Under the pieces are notes generated by a model. The model made no database searches. It saw only the letters and a program-made list of their open reading frames with translations, and had not been told where the DNA came from. Shown here one piece after another: positions 54,489 through 63,481 of a stretch of 64,000 bases of DNA. Origin of the DNA: Corallococcus soli (GTDB lineage: Bacteria; Myxococcota; Myxococcia; Myxococcales; Myxococcaceae); the NCBI RefSeq assembly GCF_014930455.1, contig NZ_JAAIYO010000013.1, positions 1-64,000 of the forward strand, written 5' to 3'. Both the position numbers and the translations under genes were made by a program. Numbering within the stretch: the first letter of the stretch is position 1; each line of letters begins with the position of its first letter.

Positions 54489-54552
54489 CTGCCCGGTTGG
54501 AGAGCGACCGGGCACCCCGAAAGGGGCTGTCCCCATCACTATTTTACGAGTC

Positions 54553-54993
54553 ATGGACGGACTCGAACGGACGGTGGAGGGGAAGCAGTCGCAGCAGGTC
54601 TTTCGCCCCCGGCGGGTGCTCGCCGCGACGATGGCGGCGGCGGGCCTGCTGTGGCTCGGAGTGCTCGTCTACCTGCTCCGCTTCGACGGCGTGCCGCTGA
54701 AGACGTTCCTGTCCGCGGCCTTCTTCGTCCTCTTCTTCGCGGTGTCCGTCGCCTACTACGGACGCACCCGCATCGAAGTGGACTCCCGGGGCATCACCTG
54801 TCGCGGCATGGTGCGCACGCGTCGCTTCTCCTTCGCGGACATCCGCAAGCTGGACGTGCTCCCCGGCCCGGTGACGGTCTACGCCATCCGGGGCCACAAG
54901 GGCTTCGTGCACTTCACCAGCTTCTTCCGCCACCACCGCTACCTGGCCACGCTCCTGGTGGAGCGCGCGGGCCTCTCCCCCCTGCACGGCTGA
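54553..54993 (+). CDS. small PH-like membrane protein (bacterial PH domain)
   Basis: A 146-residue protein. Two membrane helices ('VLAATMAAAGLLWLGVLVYLL' region and 'SAAFFVLFFAVSVAYYG') are followed by a cytoplasmic or periplasmic bPH-type domain ('RTRIEVDSRGITCRGMVRTRR', 'FSFADIRKLDVLPG'). This layout, two helices and a PH-like domain, is common in bacterial proteins of unknown function. A TATTTT hexamer lies 7 nt before the ATG with no Shine-Dalgarno site, suggesting a leaderless mRNA. It lies 64 bp after the TPR gene and converges on the FHA gene. Confidence 0.7.
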   Translation: MDGLERTVEGKQSQQVFRPRRVLAATMAAAGLLWLGVLVYLLRFDGVPLKTFLSAAFFVLFFAVSVAYYGRTRIEVDSRGITCRGMVRTRRFSFADIRKLDVLPGPVTVYAIRGHKGFVHFTSFFRHHRYLATLLVERAGLSPLHG

Positions 54994-55009
54994 CGCTCGG
55001 CGCCCGGCT

Positions 55010-55843
55010 TCACTCCGCCGTCGTCAGCACGTAGGTGAGGAGCAACCCGACCAGCGCCAGCACCGCGCCCACGGCGACGAGCCACGCCTCCGAACGGGGG
55101 CCCCGTGGCTCGTGCCCGGGAGGCAGGAGCGTCCCGGGGCCTCCGTCGTCCGGCGGCACTGGCAGGACGGGCCCGCCGCCCTCCGGAGCCTCGTCGAAGG
55201 CCGCCTGGAAGCGCAGCAGGGAACGCCCCAGCTCCACGACGTCGCCATCCGCCAGGAGCCCGGGCGCCTCCAGGCGCACGCCGTTGAGCAGCACGCCGTT
55301 GGGCGTGCCCAGGTCCTCCAGCATGAAGCCCTGGCCCTCGCGGCGGATCCGCGCGTGCAGCCGGGACACGGAGCGGTCCCGCAGTCGCAGGGCCACCCCA
55401 TCTCCCCGCCCGATGTCCGTGGTCGCCTCCGCGAGCGCATGACAGCGGCCCACGTCCAGCCCGGTGAGGCAGGTGAGGCTCGCGGCGCGGGAGGGACGCG
55501 ACTCCGCGTCCGTCAGCAGTCCCTTGAGCACCGCGACGGTGCCCACGCCGCGCTCGGGGGCGCTCGGCTCGGCGAGCACGCGCAGGCACATTCCGTCCGG
55601 AAGGCCTAGCACCTCGCCGGGCACCACCAGGCGCGACACCCCGGGCAGCACGCGCACCGCGTTCACCGTGAAGCTGCGGACCGCTTGCACCATGAGCCGC
55701 TGGGACTCGATGCGCAGGGTCAACAACCCGGGCGGGAGTCCCTCCAGGTGGACCTGGTCCTCCGGGCCGCCTCCCAGCAGGTGCTGGCCCTCGGTCAGCT
55801 CGAACGGGGTGGGTGTGCCCAGGTGCTCGAATTCGAAGCGCAT
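55010..55843 (-). CDS. FHA-domain membrane protein
   Basis: A 277-residue protein. An FHA domain lies at about residues 130-215 ('IGRGDGVALRLRDRSVSRLHARI', 'DLGTPNGVLLNGVRL'), with the Arg, Ser and Asn that bind phosphothreonine in place. A Pro/Gly linker and a C-terminal membrane helix ('WLVAVGAVLALVGLLLTYVL') follow. The first 110 residues may be a second degenerate FHA-like domain. It probably reads phosphorylation by Ser/Thr kinases, of which two are in this window, although neither is adjacent. ATG at 55841-55843 preferred over an upstream GTG. Confidence 0.82.
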   Translation of the reverse strand: MRFEFEHLGTPTPFELTEGQHLLGGGPEDQVHLEGLPPGLLTLRIESQRLMVQAVRSFTVNAVRVLPGVSRLVVPGEVLGLPDGMCLRVLAEPSAPERGVGTVAVLKGLLTDAESRPSRAASLTCLTGLDVGRCHALAEATTDIGRGDGVALRLRDRSVSRLHARIRREGQGFMLEDLGTPNGVLLNGVRLEAPGLLADGDVVELGRSLLRFQAAFDEAPEGGGPVLPVPPDDGGPGTLLPPGHEPRGPRSEAWLVAVGAVLALVGLLLTYVLTTAE

Positions 55844-55966
55844 GCGAACGCCCGGCAGCAAGCGTCACGCCTGCCACCGGGCGCTGGATTTTCGCGAGGT
55901 TGCCTCGTGGGCCCCATCCGTCCCGGACCTCCCATGTCCGGAGGTCGGGACGGCGGCCGGCCGCGC

Positions 55967-56602
55967 CTAGAAGGTGGCGCCCAGGTTGAGCGTGCCGATG
56001 TAGCGGCCACCCTTGCTGAAGGTCTCGTCACCGCCCAGGTCCACGTCGGACGCGGGCAGGGACGCGGCGAACCCCTGGTCGAACAGGAAGTTGTAGTTCA
56101 CGCGCGCATCCGCGGTGAAGCTGCCCAACTGCAGGCGCAGGCCGCCGCCCACCGGCACGTTGCCCACCGTGTCGTCCTGGAAGCCCGGCGCGATCGCGCG
56201 CACGTTGTAGCGGCTGGCACCCACGCCGCCCATGACGTACGGCTGGAGCCGCGTGGCCGTGAGGCCAATCGTCACCGCGGCCTGGACGCCGTTGCGCACG
56301 ATGTCCGGGCCGTTCGCGTTCGTCGCCAGCACGCCGCCCGAGTTGAACTCGCTGATGCCGCCCGTGTAGGCCAGCTCCAGGCCCACCACGTTCGTCGGCT
56401 TGAGGCCCACCGTCACGCCGTAGGCCAGGCCTGGATCAATCTGGGTCCGGAGCGCGTCGGTGTAGCCCTCCACGCCGCCGCCCACCATGAAGGACAGGCC
56501 GCGCGTGTTCGTGGACCTGCGCAGCTCCGTGGAGGCCGCTTGCGCGGATCCCGCCGCCAACATCGAAATCGCCACCGCTCCCGCCAACAGTCCCTTGTTC
56601 AT
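55967..56602 (-). CDS. outer-membrane beta-barrel protein
   Basis: A 211-residue exported protein with a clear signal peptide ('LLAGAVAISMLAAGSAQA', cleavage AQA-A). The mature part is a small eight-stranded barrel of the OmpA/OmpX-like type: alternating Gly and hydrophobics such as 'FMVGGGVEGYTDALRT', 'AVTIGLTATRLQPYVMGGVGASRYN' region and a terminal 'YIGTLNLGATF' ending in Phe. No peptidoglycan-binding domain follows. GGGAGGGG before the ATG is a good ribosome-binding site. Role unknown; such proteins are frequent envelope components. Confidence 0.83.
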   Translation of the reverse strand: MNKGLLAGAVAISMLAAGSAQAASTELRRSTNTRGLSFMVGGGVEGYTDALRTQIDPGLAYGVTVGLKPTNVVGLELAYTGGISEFNSGGVLATNANGPDIVRNGVQAAVTIGLTATRLQPYVMGGVGASRYNVRAIAPGFQDDTVGNVPVGGGLRLQLGSFTADARVNYNFLFDQGFAASLPASDVDLGGDETFSKGGRYIGTLNLGATF

Positions 56603-56771
56603 CCGGTTACCCCTCCCTGTGGTGGACCGAAACATGGGGTGCCCTTCAGGGCACGCCAACAAGGACCTGGGGCACGACAGCTCGCTCGCCCTCCCTTGCG
56701 GACGGGTTGCCCATGCACGGGAACCGCACGCCCCACGGATGGAAGAAGGCTCCCCGGAAGACGGGGAAGGG

Positions 56772-56777
56772 TAGACT
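56772..56777 (+). promoter_or_regulatory. -10 hexamer TAGACT for the CBM9-like lipoprotein gene
   Basis: TAGACT ends 11 nt before the ATG at 56789, identical in sequence and spacing to the SprT-like gene. The -35 region is not a good match. Confidence 0.45.
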
Positions 56778-56788
56778 CCGCGCCCTCG

Positions 56789-57991
56789 ATGCGCGTCCAT
56801 CCCTGCGTCCTGTTCCCGCTGCTGTCCTCCCTCCTCCTCGTCGGCGCCTGCCGCGACGAACAGGCGGGGCCCGCCCACCGCACGCCCCGGCTGCCCGCGC
56901 CCGCGACGCGCAGGACCCTGGACGCGGCCCCGGCGGAGCTCACCTTCCGCAGCGGCGCCACCTTCGCGGGCGGCGCCATCGTCTACCTGGGCTCGCGCGT
57001 GACGCCGGAGAAGGCCCGCCCCGGGCAGCCGGTGAAGCTCGCGCACTACTTCCAGGCGGTGCGCACGCCCCCGCAGGGCTTCCACTTCTTCGTGCACGTC
57101 GTGGAGCCGGAGAGCGGCCAGATGCTCAACAACGCCGACCATGAGTTCCAGGAAGGCGCCGCGCCGCTGGAGACGTGGCCGGTGGGCAAGGTGCTGGAGG
57201 ACGTGCACACCGTCGTCATGCCGGCCAGCCCCGGCCGCGTGGTGCTGGGCTTCTGGCGCGACGAGGAGCGCCTGGCGGTGGATGATCCGCGCGCGCAACT
57301 GGGCGCCAACCGCGTGCGCGGCCCGCTCCTGGGCGGCGAACCCCCCGCGCTGCCGGAGTACACCGTCACGCGGGTGAAGAAGGCGCCCGTGCTCGACGGC
57401 GTGCTCGACGACGAGGCCTGGAAGGGCGCGAAGGCGGTGACGCTGGTGGGCAGCTTCGATGGCCGGCCCGTGCGGCTGCGCACCGAGGCGCGGCTCGTCT
57501 ACGACGACGCGAACCTGTACGTGGCCTTCGACGTGGAGGACCCGGACGTCTGGGGCACGCTGCGCGACCGCGACGCCCCCATCTACGAGCAGGAGGTCGT
57601 GGAGGTCTTCCTCGACGCCAACGCGGACGGGCGCACGTACAACGAGCTGCAGGTGTCACCGCACAACGTCCTCTTCGACGCGTACTTCCCCGCGCGGCGC
57701 CAGGGCATGGACCTGTCGTGGGACTCGGGGATGAAGACGGCGGTGAAGGTGCGCGGGACGCTGGACGACGCATCGGACCGCGACGAGGGCTGGCGCGTGG
57801 AGATGGCCATCCCGTTCAAGAACCTGGCGGAAGTGCCCCACGTGCCCCCCACGCCGGGCGAGCGCTGGCGCTTCAACCTCTACCGGCTGGAGCACCACGA
57901 CCGACGGCAGGTGGAAGGCCAGGCCTTCTCACCGCTCTTCATCGGGGACTTCCACGCCCTGCCGCGCTTCGCGTGGCTCGTCTTCCAATAG
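56789..57991 (+). CDS. lipoprotein with CBM9-like domain
   Basis: A 400-residue lipoprotein. The signal ends in 'LLVGAC'. The N-terminal domain (about 45-180) is beta-rich and unassigned. From about residue 190 a carbohydrate-binding-module-9-like fold begins ('APVLDGVLDDEAWKGAKAVTLVGSF'), with 'RLVYDDANLYVAFDVEDPDVWG', 'EVVEVFLDANADGRTYNELQVSP' and 'WRVEMAIPFKNLAEV', the classical text of CBM9 or DOMON-like domains. It probably binds sugar or heme on the cell surface. The start is fixed by the TAGACT element 11 nt upstream. The neighbouring barrel protein is divergent. Confidence 0.8.
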   Translation: MRVHPCVLFPLLSSLLLVGACRDEQAGPAHRTPRLPAPATRRTLDAAPAELTFRSGATFAGGAIVYLGSRVTPEKARPGQPVKLAHYFQAVRTPPQGFHFFVHVVEPESGQMLNNADHEFQEGAAPLETWPVGKVLEDVHTVVMPASPGRVVLGFWRDEERLAVDDPRAQLGANRVRGPLLGGEPPALPEYTVTRVKKAPVLDGVLDDEAWKGAKAVTLVGSFDGRPVRLRTEARLVYDDANLYVAFDVEDPDVWGTLRDRDAPIYEQEVVEVFLDANADGRTYNELQVSPHNVLFDAYFPARRQGMDLSWDSGMKTAVKVRGTLDDASDRDEGWRVEMAIPFKNLAEVPHVPPTPGERWRFNLYRLEHHDRRQVEGQAFSPLFIGDFHALPRFAWLVFQ

Positions 57992-58006
57992 ACGCGCCAC
58001 GCCCCA

Positions 58007-58267
58007 TTACGTGTGCGGTGAGATATCCCAGGGCGCGTCGGCGACCGAGCGCTCCGCCGGATCCCCCAGGAAGCGCACGAAGCCCCGCGCCTCCAGCGTG
58101 TCGACCAGCTCCTCGGCCTCCAGTTCGGAGAAGTGATTCGTGCGCATGTCGAGCAGCATGTCGCGCATGAGGGACTTGCCGCGCAGGTAGCCCACGGGCT
58201 CGCCCGGGCGAAGCTTGGACTTCAGGTCACGGGTCAGTTGCTGGAGATCAAGGTCATCGGAGATCAT
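58007..58267 (-). CDS. small conserved-looking hypothetical protein (86 aa)
   Basis: An 86-residue acidic, helical protein ('DLDLQQLTRDLKSKLRPGEPVGYLRG', 'MRDMLLDMRTNHFSELEAEELVDTLEARGFVRFLGD' regions). The second half looks like a small winged-helix or DNA/RNA-binding-like helical module, but I cannot name a family. Its ATG lies inside the last codons of comEC and overlaps it by 14 bp, so it is translated from the comEC transcript. Composition is clearly protein-like, unlike the surrounding shadow frames. Confidence 0.6.
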   Translation of the reverse strand: MISDDLDLQQLTRDLKSKLRPGEPVGYLRGKSLMRDMLLDMRTNHFSELEAEELVDTLEARGFVRFLGDPAERSVADAPWDISPHT

Positions 58268-60728
58268 CGGCGCTACGGTGGGTCTGCTTCCCACTTGCCG
58301 CAATGGGGAGGGGGACCCCTTCGACGTGCGGCAGGAAGGACACCAGGCGGACGTCCTTGCCGTCGCTCTCCAGGGTGATGGCGCCATCCCGGTCGGTGCG
58401 CCAGCACTCGGTGCCCAGGGCCCGGTAGCGCGCCTCCACCTCCGGATGGGGAAAGCCGTACCGGTTGCGCCGGCCCACGCAGAACACGGCGTGCCGGGGC
58501 CGCGTCCGGGCCAGCAGCGGCGCGGTGGAGGAGGTGCGCGAGCCATGGTGCGGCACCTTCAGGACGGTGACCTCACCCACGGCCTCCCCGAGCGCGGCCT
58601 CGCCTTCCTCCTCCACGTCGCCCGCGAGCAGCACGGTGACGTCGCCATGGCGCACGCGCAGCACCACGCTCCGGTCGTTCGCGCCCTCCATCAGCTCCCG
58701 GTCCACCGGAGGCCCCAGCACCTCCAGCGTCGCCTCGCCCAGGGTGAACGGGGGCCGCCCCACCTGGACCTCCTCCACCTGCGCGCCCCGGGCCGCCGCC
58801 ACGACGCGCCGGGAGAGGGGCCCGTCGGTGGTCCCCGCAGACAGCCACAGCCGCTGGGTGGGCACCTGCGCCAGCGTGGACACCAGCCCGAGCGCATGGT
58901 CGGGGTGCGGGTGTGACAGCACCGCGAGGTCCAGCCGGGACACCCCCTGGTCCTTGAGGAAGGGCAGCACGAAGCGCTCGCCGGTGTCCGCGCCCTCCGG
59001 CACGCCGCCCGCGTCCACCAGCGCATGCTGGCCCCGGGAGCGCAGCACCACCGCGTCCCCCTGACCCACCGACAGGAACGTGATGCGCAGCGCGGGCTCC
59101 GGGGCGAGCGCGGGAAGCAGCACGGCGCCCAGCACGGCCAGGGGCGTGAGCACTCCCGCGTACCGCCAGCGCCCCGAACCCAGCGCCCAGCACGCAAGCC
59201 CCGCCGCGTACGTGAAGGCGAGCAGCGGCCCCAGCCCGGGCACCTCCACCGCGGCGAAGGGCACCGAAGCGAAGCCCCGCGTCAGCCCCAGCAGCAGCTC
59301 CGACGCCCACGCGCCCGCCCACAGCACCGGGGTGGCCAGTCCGGGGAGCACGACGAAGAGCGCCGCGCCTCCGGCCGCGAGCCCCGTGAGCACGCCACAC
59401 AGGGGCAGGGCGACGATGTTGGACACGAGCCCCGCCAGGCTCACGCGCCCGAACGCCGTCGCCACCACGGGCAGGCCCACCAGCGTCGCCGCGGCGCTGG
59501 CGCACAGCGTCTGCGCCACCGTCTCCCTCACCTGCGCCGCCCAGCGCTTCAGCCGGCGGGGCTCGGCGGGGTCGGGCCTGGCCAGGGGCAGGGCCTCGCG
59601 CAGCGCGGGGGACAGCAGCACCAGCCCCAGCACCGCGAGGAACGACAGCCGGAGCGACAGGTCCACCACGCTGGAAGGCGTCCACGCCACCAGCACGAGG
59701 GCCGCGAGCGACAGGCCATTGAGCCCGTCCGCGCGCCGCCACAGCCCCAGCCCCAGCAACACCGCCGTGGCCATCACCGCCGAGCGCACCGCCGGGGCCT
59801 GGGTCCCCGTGAAGAGCACGTAGGCCCAGACGAAGGGCACCGCCGCCGGGGCCGCCACCCGCCGGGCCTCCAGCGAGCGCCACCGTCCTCCCAGCCGCAC
59901 CAGGACCCGCCGCAGGAGCGCCAGCGTCATCAGGGCCAGCGCCGCGACGTGCAGCCCGCTGACGCTGAGCACGTGCGCGAGCCCCGCCCGCGAGAACGCC
60001 TCCTCCCAGGCGTCATCCAGGTCCGCGCGCTGCCCGGCCGCCAGCGTGAGGAACAGCGCCGCCGCGTCGGGCGAGGGTGCCACCCGCCGCACCGCCTGTC
60101 CCAGCCGGCCCCGGACGTCCTCCAGGGCCAGCCGCCACGCCGGGGCAGGGGAGAGCACCAGCAGGCGCCCCGGGACGAAGCCCCCCGTGAAGGCCACGCC
60201 CTGCCGCCGCCGCGCAGACGCGAAGTCCCGCTCCCCCGGATTGGACGGGGGCGCGTCCGGCACCAGCGAGGCCTCCACCCGGAGCCGCTGCCCGGGGTGC
60301 AGGTCCAGCTCCCCACTCCGGCCGGAGAGGCTCGCGCGGAAGCGGGCGGCCACCTCCGGACCCGTGGCCGGGCCCGCCCTGGCCACCGCGAGCCGCAGGC
60401 GGGTGGCCCCGTCGAAGCGGTCCACGCGCTCCAGTTCCCCCTCCAGCACCGCGCGGCCACCGTCCGCCAGCGCCGGGGGAACCTCCACCCGTGCCTCAAA
60501 ACCGGAAAGACCCGCGCCGGTGAGGACTAGGGCCAGGAGCACCGCCAGATGGGCTCCGGGCAATGGACCGAGGGCCGTCCCCACCAGTCCCAGACAAAGC
60601 GCGCAGAGGAGAAATACCCCGTCGGCGCTCCCTGTTCCGGTTGCCCAGAGGGCGCCGAGCGTGAGGCTCAGCGCCGGAAAGAACAAAGGACGCGTGCCCA
60701 GGTCGCGCCACACATAACGAACCAACAC
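58254..60728 (-). CDS. comEC: ComEC/Rec2 family DNA-uptake channel
   Basis: An 824-residue ComEC/Rec2. It forms the inner-membrane channel for single-stranded DNA uptake in natural transformation. N-terminal ComEC domain with OB-like segment (about 100-170), competence domain from about residue 210 with '[21 protein letters not shown]' (the conserved 'HLxxxSGxH' motif) and about ten membrane helices. The C-terminal metallo-beta-lactamase domain (about 560 to end) carries 'VGQGDAVVLRSRGQHALVDAGG', 'LSHPHPDHALG' and 'VPHHGSRTSS', so the putative nuclease site is present. No ATG is available; GTG at 60726-60728 is used. Divergent from cdnL. Confidence 0.92.
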   Translation of the reverse strand: MLVRYVWRDLGTRPLFFPALSLTLGALWATGTGSADGVFLLCALCLGLVGTALGPLPGAHLAVLLALVLTGAGLSGFEARVEVPPALADGGRAVLEGELERVDRFDGATRLRLAVARAGPATGPEVAARFRASLSGRSGELDLHPGQRLRVEASLVPDAPPSNPGERDFASARRRQGVAFTGGFVPGRLLVLSPAPAWRLALEDVRGRLGQAVRRVAPSPDAAALFLTLAAGQRADLDDAWEEAFSRAGLAHVLSVSGLHVAALALMTLALLRRVLVRLGGRWRSLEARRVAAPAAVPFVWAYVLFTGTQAPAVRSAVMATAVLLGLGLWRRADGLNGLSLAALVLVAWTPSSVVDLSLRLSFLAVLGLVLLSPALREALPLARPDPAEPRRLKRWAAQVRETVAQTLCASAAATLVGLPVVATAFGRVSLAGLVSNIVALPLCGVLTGLAAGGAALFVVLPGLATPVLWAGAWASELLLGLTRGFASVPFAAVEVPGLGPLLAFTYAAGLACWALGSGRWRYAGVLTPLAVLGAVLLPALAPEPALRITFLSVGQGDAVVLRSRGQHALVDAGGVPEGADTGERFVLPFLKDQGVSRLDLAVLSHPHPDHALGLVSTLAQVPTQRLWLSAGTTDGPLSRRVVAAARGAQVEEVQVGRPPFTLGEATLEVLGPPVDRELMEGANDRSVVLRVRHGDVTVLLAGDVEEEGEAALGEAVGEVTVLKVPHHGSRTSSTAPLLARTRPRHAVFCVGRRNRYGFPHPEVEARYRALGTECWRTDRDGAITLESDGKDVRLVSFLPHVEGVPLPIAASGKQTHRSADDLR

Positions 60729-60839
60729 CCACCCCCACCCACCACCGCGTTCGTCCTGCGGCGCTCGTACCCCGAGCCATTCCGCACACAAAACCGGACA
60801 CCGTAGTGCGGCCCGCTTCGGGTGGTCAAGGCGATTTCG

Positions 60840-60868
60840 TTGCCCGTGGATGTGGTTTGTGGTAGTAG
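60840..60868 (+). promoter_or_regulatory. sigma-70-type promoter for cdnL
   Basis: TTGCCC (60840-60845), 17-bp spacer, TAGTAG (60863-60868), about 48 bp before the GTG start. Confidence 0.55.
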
Positions 60869-60916
60869 TGGCCGGCTTGAAGGCCGGGGTCGAAGCTTTC
60901 TCCAAGGAGGCAGTTA

Positions 60917-61411
60917 GTGCAGACCAGCTTCAAGACTGGTGACAAGGCGGTTTATCCGGGCCAGGGCGTCGGCGAGGTGATGGGCATCGAGCACACCGAG
61001 GTCGCCGGGCAGCGCCAGTCGTTCTACGTGCTGCGCATCTTGGAGAACGGGATGCGGATCATGATCCCCATCAACAAGGTCGGTTCCGTCGGCCTTCGGG
61101 AGATCATCAGCGAGGAGGACGTCAAGCAGGTCTATTCCATCCTCCGTGAGAAGGACATCTCGGTCGATTCGACGACGTGGAACCGTCGCTATCGCGAGTA
61201 CATGGAGAAGATCAAGACGGGCTCCGTCTTCGAGATCGCCGAAGTGCTGCGCGACCTGTACCTGCTCAAGGGTGACAAGGACCTGTCGTTCGGCGAGCGC
61301 AAGATGCTCGACACGGCGCGCTCGCTGCTCATCAAGGAGCTGTCGCTGGCCAAGGACTGCACCGAGGAAGAGGTCGAGTCCGACCTGAAGAAGATCTTCA
61401 ACCTCGCCTGA
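60917..61411 (+). CDS. cdnL: CdnL, CarD-family RNA polymerase-binding protein
   Basis: A 164-residue protein of the CarD/CdnL family. The N-terminal Tudor-like RNAP-interaction domain (about 1-65: 'FKTGDKAVYPGQGVGEVMGIE', 'VLRILENGMRIMIPINKV') binds the beta subunit. The helical C-terminal domain ('LREIISEEDVKQVYSILREKD', 'FEIAEVLRDLYLLKGDKDLSFGERKMLDTARSLL' regions) contacts promoter DNA; a Trp in 'STTWNRRYREY' is the conserved fork-contacting residue. In Myxococcus CdnL (164 aa) is essential and stabilises open complexes at rRNA promoters. It lacks the HMGA-like tail of CarD proper. GTG start with AAGGAGG eight bases upstream. Confidence 0.95.
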   Translation: MQTSFKTGDKAVYPGQGVGEVMGIEHTEVAGQRQSFYVLRILENGMRIMIPINKVGSVGLREIISEEDVKQVYSILREKDISVDSTTWNRRYREYMEKIKTGSVFEIAEVLRDLYLLKGDKDLSFGERKMLDTARSLLIKELSLAKDCTEEEVESDLKKIFNLA

Positions 61412-61457
61412 TGCCTTCGGGTCCGGCGGGCCTCCTGGCCGCCGCGCTCGCATCGTC

Positions 61458-61497
61458 GCCCCGGGTTCCCTCGTTGGGACTCGGGGCTTCGTGTTCC
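61458..61497 (+). terminator. probable terminator after cdnL
   Basis: GCCCCGGGTTCCC (61458-61470) pairs imperfectly with GGGACTCGGGGC (61476-61487), loop TCGTT, followed by TTCGTGTTCC. It lies between cdnL and the convergent FHA gene. Confidence 0.45.
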
Positions 61498-61513
61498 TGG
61501 AGGGTGCTTCGCC

Positions 61514-63307
61514 CTACGGCCCCGGCGGGCTGCCCTGGCCGTCGAGCGCCGCCAGCTGGGCGCGGGCCTGGGCGTTGCTTGCGTCGTGCTTCAGGGCCTC
61601 GTTGAAGGCCCCGCGCGCTTCGGCCCAGCGGCTTGCGCGGACGGCGTCCAGGCCCGAGCGCACGTAGAGCCCGGCCAACTGCCGGCGCAGCTCGATTCCC
61701 TGGCGGCTCCATCCCTGGGACAGCTCCTGGTCCAGGCGCACGGCGGCCAGGAGCGCGTCGAGTGCCCGGGGCGGGTCCTGCTGGGCCAGCGCGGCCCGGG
61801 CGGCGGACTCGGCGGTCTGGAACCGGGTGAGCTGCTGCACCAACTGCGGGAGGTTCGCGCGCCGTGCCTGGGCCAGGGCCCCCGCGACGTCGCCGGACTC
61901 ATAGCGCGAGAGGATGTTCTCGCGAGTGAGCGCGCCCGGAGGGCCATTCCCCGGGGCGCCGTCTCCCAGGGGCTTCCGTCCGGTCGCCCGGGGCCCCGCC
62001 GATGCCTGGGCAGTGCCGCGAGCAACGTCCGGCGCCTCGGGGTCGTGAGCCACGGCCTTCGCGGAGGTGCCGCGCTGCCCCTTGGCGATGTCCGTAGCGG
62101 AGGGCGTCTCGGTGGCCTTGGCGGCAGTGGGGGCTTCCCGCTGTCCCCGGGCGATGTCCGCCGCGCTGAGCGTCTCGCCGGCCTTGGTGACAGGGGGGGC
62201 CTCCCGCTGTCCCCGGGCGATGTCCGTCGCGCTGAGCGTCTCGCTGGCCTTCGCGGCAGAAGTGCCCTCCCGCTGCCCCCGGGCGATGTCCGCCGCGCTG
62301 GCCGGCGCGGATGCACCGTGCTCGTCGCGAGCAATTCCGGTCGCGCTGGGCGCCTCGCCATTCTTCAAGGACGTGGGCTGCGTGGGCACGGCGTCCGTCA
62401 CGCCGGAGGCCGGGGCCGCCAGGCCCGCCTTCACGTCCACGGCCCGTTCCCCGGTGGCGGAAGGCACCGCGACGCCGGACGGCTGTGGACCCGGGGACTC
62501 CCCGCCGGTGCCCGCCCCGACGGCCTGGACCTCCTTCGCCGGAGCCGGCGTACCCGCGCCCTTCGCGGACGTCGCGCTCCGCGCCGGTGACGTCTCCGTC
62601 ATCCGCATGGCCACCAGGCTGATCACCGCCGCCACCGCCGAGCCCACGACGGCCGCCGCCAGCGCCACGACGACGACCCCCACCGGACGCTTCCCGGCGC
62701 GCGTCCGGATGGGATCCAACGTGGTCTTGATGACCGCCGGAGACGGGCCCGAGCCGCGCAGGCGCAGCATGGCGTTGCCCAGGCTCAGCTCGTCTCCGGG
62801 TTGGATCTCCACCTCGCCCTTGATGCGCGAGCGGTTGACGAACGTGCCGTTCTGGCTGCCCAGGTCGCGCACCGCGAACGCGTTGCCGCGCCGGGTGAGC
62901 TGCGCATGGCGCCGGCTGATGGACGCGTGCTGGAGCCGCAGGTCGGACGTGGACGAGCGCCCCAGCGTGATGGAGCCTTGGTGCAGCGGCACGAGCTGCC
63001 CCGCGCCCGGGCCCCGCTCCACGTACAGGAACGCGGGCGCCAGACCCGGATCCGAGTACTCCTTCTGCCAGTCGTACCGGGGCGACAGCTCGCGGTCGGA
63101 CTTCGAGCGCTCGCCCGGCCCACGCCGCTTCACCCGCCGGGAGCCCGCCGGATACTGCGGCACGCGCTGGGGCCGCGGATCATCCGCCTGGAGGGGCGCC
63201 ACCTCGTCGTCGTCGAACGGGAGCTCCTCCGCCGGGTCCTCCTTGGTCGCCTGCTGCCCCGGCGGGCGGGGAGGGCGCGGTGGACGCTTGGGATTCGGCG
63301 GAGCCAT
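61514..63307 (-). CDS. FHA-domain membrane protein with TPR-like C-terminus
   Basis: A 597-residue protein. After a Pro/Arg-rich start, an FHA domain lies at about residues 95-185 ('ITLGRSSTSDLRLQHASISRRHAQL', 'DLGSQNGTFVNRSRI' regions), with the Arg/Ser/His and Asn of phosphothreonine readers. A membrane helix follows ('VVVVALAAAVVGSAVAAVISLVAM', about 212-235). The extracytoplasmic part has a Pro/Ala stretch, 22-residue 'SATDIARGQREA' repeats (about 335-415) and a TPR-like helical domain (about 465-590). The likely role is a kinase-signal relay across the membrane. Start is ATG at 63305-63307, with GGGAGA upstream; an ATG three codons earlier is possible. Confidence 0.82.
   Translation of the reverse strand: MAPPNPKRPPRPPRPPGQQATKEDPAEELPFDDDEVAPLQADDPRPQRVPQYPAGSRRVKRRGPGERSKSDRELSPRYDWQKEYSDPGLAPAFLYVERGPGAGQLVPLHQGSITLGRSSTSDLRLQHASISRRHAQLTRRGNAFAVRDLGSQNGTFVNRSRIKGEVEIQPGDELSLGNAMLRLRGSGPSPAVIKTTLDPIRTRAGKRPVGVVVVALAAAVVGSAVAAVISLVAMRMTETSPARSATSAKGAGTPAPAKEVQAVGAGTGGESPGPQPSGVAVPSATGERAVDVKAGLAAPASGVTDAVPTQPTSLKNGEAPSATGIARDEHGASAPASAADIARGQREGTSAAKASETLSATDIARGQREAPPVTKAGETLSAADIARGQREAPTAAKATETPSATDIAKGQRGTSAKAVAHDPEAPDVARGTAQASAGPRATGRKPLGDGAPGNGPPGALTRENILSRYESGDVAGALAQARRANLPQLVQQLTRFQTAESAARAALAQQDPPRALDALLAAVRLDQELSQGWSRQGIELRRQLAGLYVRSGLDAVRASRWAEARGAFNEALKHDASNAQARAQLAALDGQGSPPGP
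62069..62299 (-). repeat. 66-bp tandem repeat x~3.5 in the FHA protein gene
   Basis: Units of 22 codons encoding S-A-A/T-D-I-A-R-G-Q-R-E plus a variable Ala/Lys/Thr/Glu tail. The invariant core and divergent tails suggest selection on the DIARGQRE motif, perhaps as a binding or cleavage site. Confidence 0.8.
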
Positions 63308-63418
63308 GCGGGCCATTCTCCCAGGTTGCGGGGCCGCGAACAGGGCCCCCGGCGGCGTTTTCCGTGGTTGTCCAACGCTTCCGGCGTCTAAGGCTGGCCT
63401 GTGTGGGACTGGGGATCC

Positions 63419-63424
63419 TAGAGT
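63419..63424 (+). promoter_or_regulatory. -10 hexamer TAGAGT upstream of cysS
   Basis: TAGAGT about 58 bp before the cysS start, in the divergent gap with the FHA gene. The -35 is weak. Confidence 0.35.
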
Positions 63425-63481
63425 GTGTACCGCGCCGCGCAAGTGTCGCGCCCGCCCCGCTCCCCAGGAGGACCCTCCACC

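Noticed and set aside
54491-54513. Hairpin GCCCGGT/ACCGGGC after the TPR gene as a terminator
   Set aside because: No U-tract and the next gene follows 40 bp later on the same strand; kept as unexplained dyad only.
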